A stretch of 17,014 nt of DNA, from the NCBI GenBank assembly GCA_002482965.1, contig DLGZ01000061.1, forward strand, positions 1-17,014, in the 5' to 3' direction. Shown piece after piece: positions 13,999-17,014 of this stretch. Under the pieces are notes generated by a model. That model did not search any database. It was given only the letters and a program-made list of their open reading frames with translations, and was not told the origin of the DNA. The DNA comes from Verrucomicrobiaceae bacterium UBA7681 (GTDB lineage: Bacteria > Verrucomicrobiota > Verrucomicrobiia > Verrucomicrobiales > Verrucomicrobiaceae). Every line of letters starts with the position of its first letter. The first letter of the stretch is position 1. The translations under genes and the position numbers were made by a program.

Positions 13999-15596
13999 AA
14001 GGGAACGCTGCGATTGGATTGAAATCGTTTAGAAAACCAGTCTCTGACGAGCATCTCTGGCTCCTTCCAGGAAGGTCTGGTATGGTCCCTCCAATGCTTG
14101 CCTTCATCCCCAAGGAAATACGAGGCAATCAAAAATGAGCGCCGCTCAAAAATAGACATGCCACCATACTTATTTTTTACGTCGGTTAACCAGTAATGAC
14201 AATTCCACTTCGCCATTGTTAATATGATTAGGCGGCGAATCATCGGGTTGGCGGAATCGTTGAAAAGTTTAATCAAAATTTCCTCTTTGCGTTGGGTTTG
14301 ATTTCCGGCCAGCGCTTGAAGATAATATGAGAGATTCACTTCAACAGAGAGAAGTGGGGAGTGATCGTTATAGAGATCACAAAGAATCTCATCCACCGCG
14401 GATCGAAATGAGTCGCTGCATTTGGAATACAAATCCTTAACTGCTCGCATGACCGTAATGAAGATGGGGGCAAGTGTCATTAAGTTTTCTTTGTCTAGAA
14501 GCATCTTGATCGCATCTTCTTGCTGTCTGGGTTGAAGAGCGCTAATTGCTTGGATCGCTTGCTTTGATACTGCCGCATCAATATTTGTTTTTGTTATTTC
14601 TCGGCCAAGAATACCAATGATGTCGATATGGTTTACCGCTTTCTTTAATTCTTCATAGTCCTCCTCTGCTGTTGGCGAATAAGGGTCGAACCTGAGTGAT
14701 ATATTGAGGAGTTTCTGCTCGTCGGTAGCGAGTTTGTTAGTTGTTTCGGCTGGATCGAGTAATTGTGCCGTTTGACGAAACTCTTCGGCAGATAGGATGC
14801 GAGTTTTCTTCTTCTGAAGAACCAATCCTTCATTTGCGAGCTTTTCGGCAAGAAATACGAGTGTTCGATAAGCATCGGATTTATCGGTGCAGAAGATCGC
14901 ATAATCATCAGCATAACGACAGAATTTGACTCCCTCGCGAATAAGCAATGTGTCAACACCATTCAGCGACAATTCGGCCAAAATTCTTGAGGCAGGGCCG
15001 CCAACAGGGAGCCCATAAGATACGTTTTTTGAAAACGATCCGAGAAGCTCCATGATTCTCATGGGAATGTCCCCGGCGGAGGGTAAGCGGTTCAGAGCAT
15101 TTTCAATACGATGATGGTAAATGCGAGGGTAGAAATCGGCAATATCTGTCTGCACTACGATTGGCGAAGACTTACTAAGTTCCAAACAACGCTTTCGAAA
15201 ATCAGTCCAAGTGCTGTCTTTAAACAGTTTTGCATCATTCTCTTGCCAATCAAAACGATACGAAAACACTGTTTTTTTGGCTTCCGGAATTCGTTGTGCT
15301 TCAATTTGATCAGCGATGCTTATTACCAAGGCGAGGTAATAAGCATTCCAAAATGGATCAATTAGGGTTGCCCATCGAAAACCAGTATAGCCCACCATAG
15401 TCAAGCTAGAAATGGTTTGTGGGGCGTATGTGGCCATCCAAACTGGATACTCACGATGAAGCTTCTCTAGCACTACTTGAGATTCGGCTAGACAATCATT
15501 GAAGATCAGATTTTCGAACGGAAAGGGGAAGATGTCCGTATCACCATGTTGCGCTATATTGTGTAGAGCGGCTTTTATTGCAGTCTGGATGTTCAT
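13995..15596 (-). CDS. Reverse transcriptase of UG/Abi defence type with helical C-terminal half
   Basis: This 533-residue protein is an RNA-directed DNA polymerase. Motifs in order: SYRFDW (112-117) in the fingers; VVQTDIADFYPRIYHHRIEN at 147-166 with Asp151 as first catalytic Asp; GLPVGGPASRILAE at 195-208 (motif B); FCRYADDYAIF at 225-235 with Asp230 and Asp231; and GLVLQKKKTRIL at 257-268. The region after about 300 lacks a group II intron maturase (X) or endonuclease domain and is a series of probable helices, as in the alpha-repeat half of UG/Abi RTs, many of which give phage defence. No ncRNA gene fits upstream: only 51 bp separate it from the rRNA methyltransferase gene, and no retron-like inverted repeat is seen. 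It is the first gene of a two-gene operon with a nuclease-like protein. No Shine-Dalgarno is evident at the ATG at 15596. It is AT-rich compared with neighbours. The UG subgroup cannot be set without a phylogeny. Confidence 0.9.
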   Translation of the reverse strand: MNIQTAIKAALHNIAQHGDTDIFPFPFENLIFNDCLAESQVVLEKLHREYPVWMATYAPQTISSLTMVGYTGFRWATLIDPFWNAYYLALVISIADQIEAQRIPEAKKTVFSYRFDWQENDAKLFKDSTWTDFRKRCLELSKSSPIVVQTDIADFYPRIYHHRIENALNRLPSAGDIPMRIMELLGSFSKNVSYGLPVGGPASRILAELSLNGVDTLLIREGVKFCRYADDYAIFCTDKSDAYRTLVFLAEKLANEGLVLQKKKTRILSAEEFRQTAQLLDPAETTNKLATDEQKLLNISLRFDPYSPTAEEDYEELKKAVNHIDIIGILGREITKTNIDAAVSKQAIQAISALQPRQQEDAIKMLLDKENLMTLAPIFITVMRAVKDLYSKCSDSFRSAVDEILCDLYNDHSPLLSVEVNLSYYLQALAGNQTQRKEEILIKLFNDSANPMIRRLIILTMAKWNCHYWLTDVKNKYGGMSIFERRSFLIASYFLGDEGKHWRDHTRPSWKEPEMLVRDWFSKRFQSNRSVPL

Positions 15597-15647
15597 GAAT
15601 GGATATAGACGAAGAAAATCAGGCTGGCAGACCGTTTCACAGAGGGA

Positions 15648-16817
15648 TCACCAAGAAGCCACCACTTCGTAGGCATACCCACGCAGATACTCGGTTTCGG
15701 GGATGGTGGCGAGGATGGGGTGGTCGGGGCGTTGGGTGTAGGTGGTGATGCGGCGGAGGTTTTTTTTGGCGTCGACGGCGGCGTCGGTGATGCTGCTGTG
15801 GAATTCTTCGGCGCTGACGTGGTGGGAGCAGGTGAAGGTGGCGAAGATGCCGCCGGGTTCGAGCATCTTCATGGCGCGGAGGTGGATCTCCTTGTAGCCG
15901 CGGAGGGCATCGCGCACGGAGCTTTTGGTTTTGGTGAAGGAGGGGGGATCGAGGATGATGAGGTCGTAGCGGGCGGCGGCGGCTTCGTTGCGCTTGAGGA
16001 AATCGAAGCAGTTTTCGGCGATGCAGTTGATCTGCACGCCGGCGATGGCGGCGTTTTGCTTGGCGACTTCGGTGGCGGATTCGCTGATGTCCACGGCGGT
16101 GACTTCGGTGGCTCCGGCGAGGGCGCAGGCCTGGGCGAAGCCGCCCTGATTGGAGAAGCAGTCGAGGACGCGGCGGCCTTTGGCGAGGGAGGCGACGTGC
16201 TGGTAGTTGTCGAGCTGATCGAGGTAGAGGCCGGTTTTCTGGCCTTCGAGGAGGTCGGCGTGGAAGGCGCTGCCCTGGTAGCGGACGACGAAGGGCTCGG
16301 GGGTTTCGCCGCTGATGACGCCTTTGATCTGCTCCATGCCTTCGGCTTTGCGGACGGCGCCTTCGTTGCGCTGGACGATGCCGCGTGGCTTGAGGGTGTC
16401 GTTGAGGGCCTGGATGATGAGGTCCTTCCGCAGGTCCATGGCGAGGGTGAGGGTCTGGATGACGAGGAAGTCGCCGTAGCGATCAATGATGAGGCCGGGG
16501 AGGCCGTCGGATTCGCTCCAGACGATGCGGCAGAGGTTGAGGTCGACGCCGGCGGCTTCGCGGACGGTGATGGCGCGCTGGATGCGGCGGGTGAAGAAGT
16601 CGAGGTCGAGATCCTGGCGGCGGTAGGAGAAGAGACGGGCGGAGATCTGGGACTGGGGATTGTAGATGGCGCTGCCGAGGGGCTTGCCGCGGACGTCCTG
16701 GAGATGGACGACATCGCCGGGCTTGGGATCGCCGAAGCGCTTCTGGATTTCAGTGGCGTAAACCCAGAGGTGGCCGTGGAAGAGGCGGGCGCGGGGCTGG
16801 ACGGTGAGGGTGGGCAT
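15648..16817 (-). CDS. rlmI: RlmI/RlmK-like class I SAM-dependent 23S rRNA methyltransferase
   Basis: This 389-residue protein matches RlmI, which methylates C5 of cytosine 1962 in 23S rRNA (E. coli numbering); length agrees. Residues about 1-65 form the N-terminal PUA RNA-binding domain (HGHLWVYATEI at 14-24). SAM binding shows as EGQKTGLYLDQ (191-201) and VLDCFSNQGGFAQA (217-230). LDPPSFTKTK at 289-298 is motif IV, and FTCSHHVS at 328-335 holds Cys330, the likely catalytic cysteine. The start ATG at 16817 gives the family-typical MPTLTV-QPRA opening. It is a single core gene on the same strand as the RT downstream, 51 bp away; read-through into the RT operon is possible. A long open frame on the opposite strand is a by-product of its GC-rich codons. 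The RlmI name is by motif and length; other substrate positions are possible. Confidence 0.9.
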   Translation of the reverse strand: MPTLTVQPRARLFHGHLWVYATEIQKRFGDPKPGDVVHLQDVRGKPLGSAIYNPQSQISARLFSYRRQDLDLDFFTRRIQRAITVREAAGVDLNLCRIVWSESDGLPGLIIDRYGDFLVIQTLTLAMDLRKDLIIQALNDTLKPRGIVQRNEGAVRKAEGMEQIKGVISGETPEPFVVRYQGSAFHADLLEGQKTGLYLDQLDNYQHVASLAKGRRVLDCFSNQGGFAQACALAGATEVTAVDISESATEVAKQNAAIAGVQINCIAENCFDFLKRNEAAAARYDLIILDPPSFTKTKSSVRDALRGYKEIHLRAMKMLEPGGIFATFTCSHHVSAEEFHSSITDAAVDAKKNLRRITTYTQRPDHPILATIPETEYLRGYAYEVVASW

Positions 16818-16881
16818 GGTTTGGGAGGAAAGGGGTGTTGGGATGAGGCGGGTGGCCTGTGAGGGTAGAGAGGGTGGGGGA

Positions 16882-17014
16882 AATGACGAATGAGTAAATC
16901 CGAATGACTAAATAAGGCCGAATGACGAATGTCGAACTAGCGCTTTCGGCGGTGCGTTTTTCGTTGTTCGGGCTTTGTCATTATTTCGGCATTCGGTTTT
17001 ACTCATTCGTCATT
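16882..17014. repeat. Second inverted-repeat (MITE-like) element at the right edge
   Basis: The element begins AATGACGAATGAGTAAA (16882-16898) and ends at the last base of the window with the perfect reverse complement of those 17 bases; after one differing position, CCGAATG/CATTCGG pairs as well. It is at least 133 bp long, codes for nothing, and repeats the AATGACGAATG word inside. Its ends match those of the 12476-12718 element. It lies 64 bp upstream of the rlmI start. It may continue past the edge. Confidence 0.75.

Noticed and set aside
13134..15647. Retron, group II intron or diversity-generating retroelement
   Set aside because: No msr/msd-like inverted repeats or room for an ncRNA upstream (51 bp), no maturase or endonuclease domain on the RT, and no template/variable repeat pair or accessory gene seen nearby.
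15720..16862. 380-residue acidic open frame antisense to rlmI
   Set aside because: The Gly/Ala/Asp/Glu-rich low-complexity translation is the mirror of GC-rich rlmI codons.
1..17014. CRISPR arrays, tRNA or rRNA genes, complete insertion sequences
   Set aside because: No regularly spaced direct repeats, no cloverleaf or rRNA-like sequence and no transposase were noticed on either strand by reading.

Overview
The window looks like a chromosomal piece of a member of the Verrucomicrobiota, close to Prosthecobacter or a relative. This is an inference from gene content, not from a marker gene. The clues are two BlaI/M56-peptidase pairs, a five-haem cytochrome paired with a beta-propeller dehydrogenase-like protein, a DUF4159 protein, a Tat-exported sugar isomerase of the kind common in the Planctomycetes/Verrucomicrobia group, and short structured dispersed repeats. 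Most of the window is GC-rich (for example 38 of 60 bases in 15841-15900). The stretch 13.2-15.6 kb is clearly poorer in GC (23 of 60 in 14221-14280).

Layout. 1-1686: a minus-strand blaI-blaR1-like pair; the peptidase runs off the left edge, and two palindromic operators lie directly in front of blaI. 1782-3047: murA, divergent from that pair. 3048-3659: no gene, but hairpin-rich DNA and a candidate promoter. 3660-9890: a plus-strand cluster of a sugar isomerase/epimerase-like protein, a DJ-1/PfpI protein, a pentahaem cytochrome c, a propeller protein (start overlaps the cytochrome stop) and a DUF4159 protein. 9961-10350: a small lipoprotein. 10443-13193: a second minus-strand BlaI/M56 pair, in which the M56 protease is fused to a secretin-like domain and an SLBB domain; a 243-bp inverted-repeat element lies between the two genes. 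13237-15596: an AT-richer two-gene operon of a reverse transcriptase and a PD-(D/E)XK nuclease-like protein. 15648-16817: an RlmI-like rRNA methyltransferase. 16882-17014: a second terminal-inverted-repeat element at the right edge.

How the genes fit together. The two BlaI/M56 pairs look like independent signal-transduction switches: a membrane protease inactivates a repressor that sits on palindromes at its own promoter. The operator words differ between the pairs, so they should not cross-regulate. The first pair shares its intergenic region with murA, suggesting a link to the cell wall. The 3.6-9.9 kb cluster looks like a periplasmic oxidation module, with the cytochrome taking electrons from the propeller protein or a partner; the substrate is unknown.

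The most interesting locus is the reverse transcriptase/nuclease operon. The RT has all catalytic motifs (TDIADFY, GLPVGG, YADD) and a long probably helical C-terminal half like the UG/Abi class of defence RTs. Its TGA stop overlaps the ATG of a gene with D...ExK...QxxxY nuclease motifs. I read it as a candidate anti-phage system whose subtype I cannot assign from sequence alone. The second notable item is the M56-secretin-SLBB fusion.
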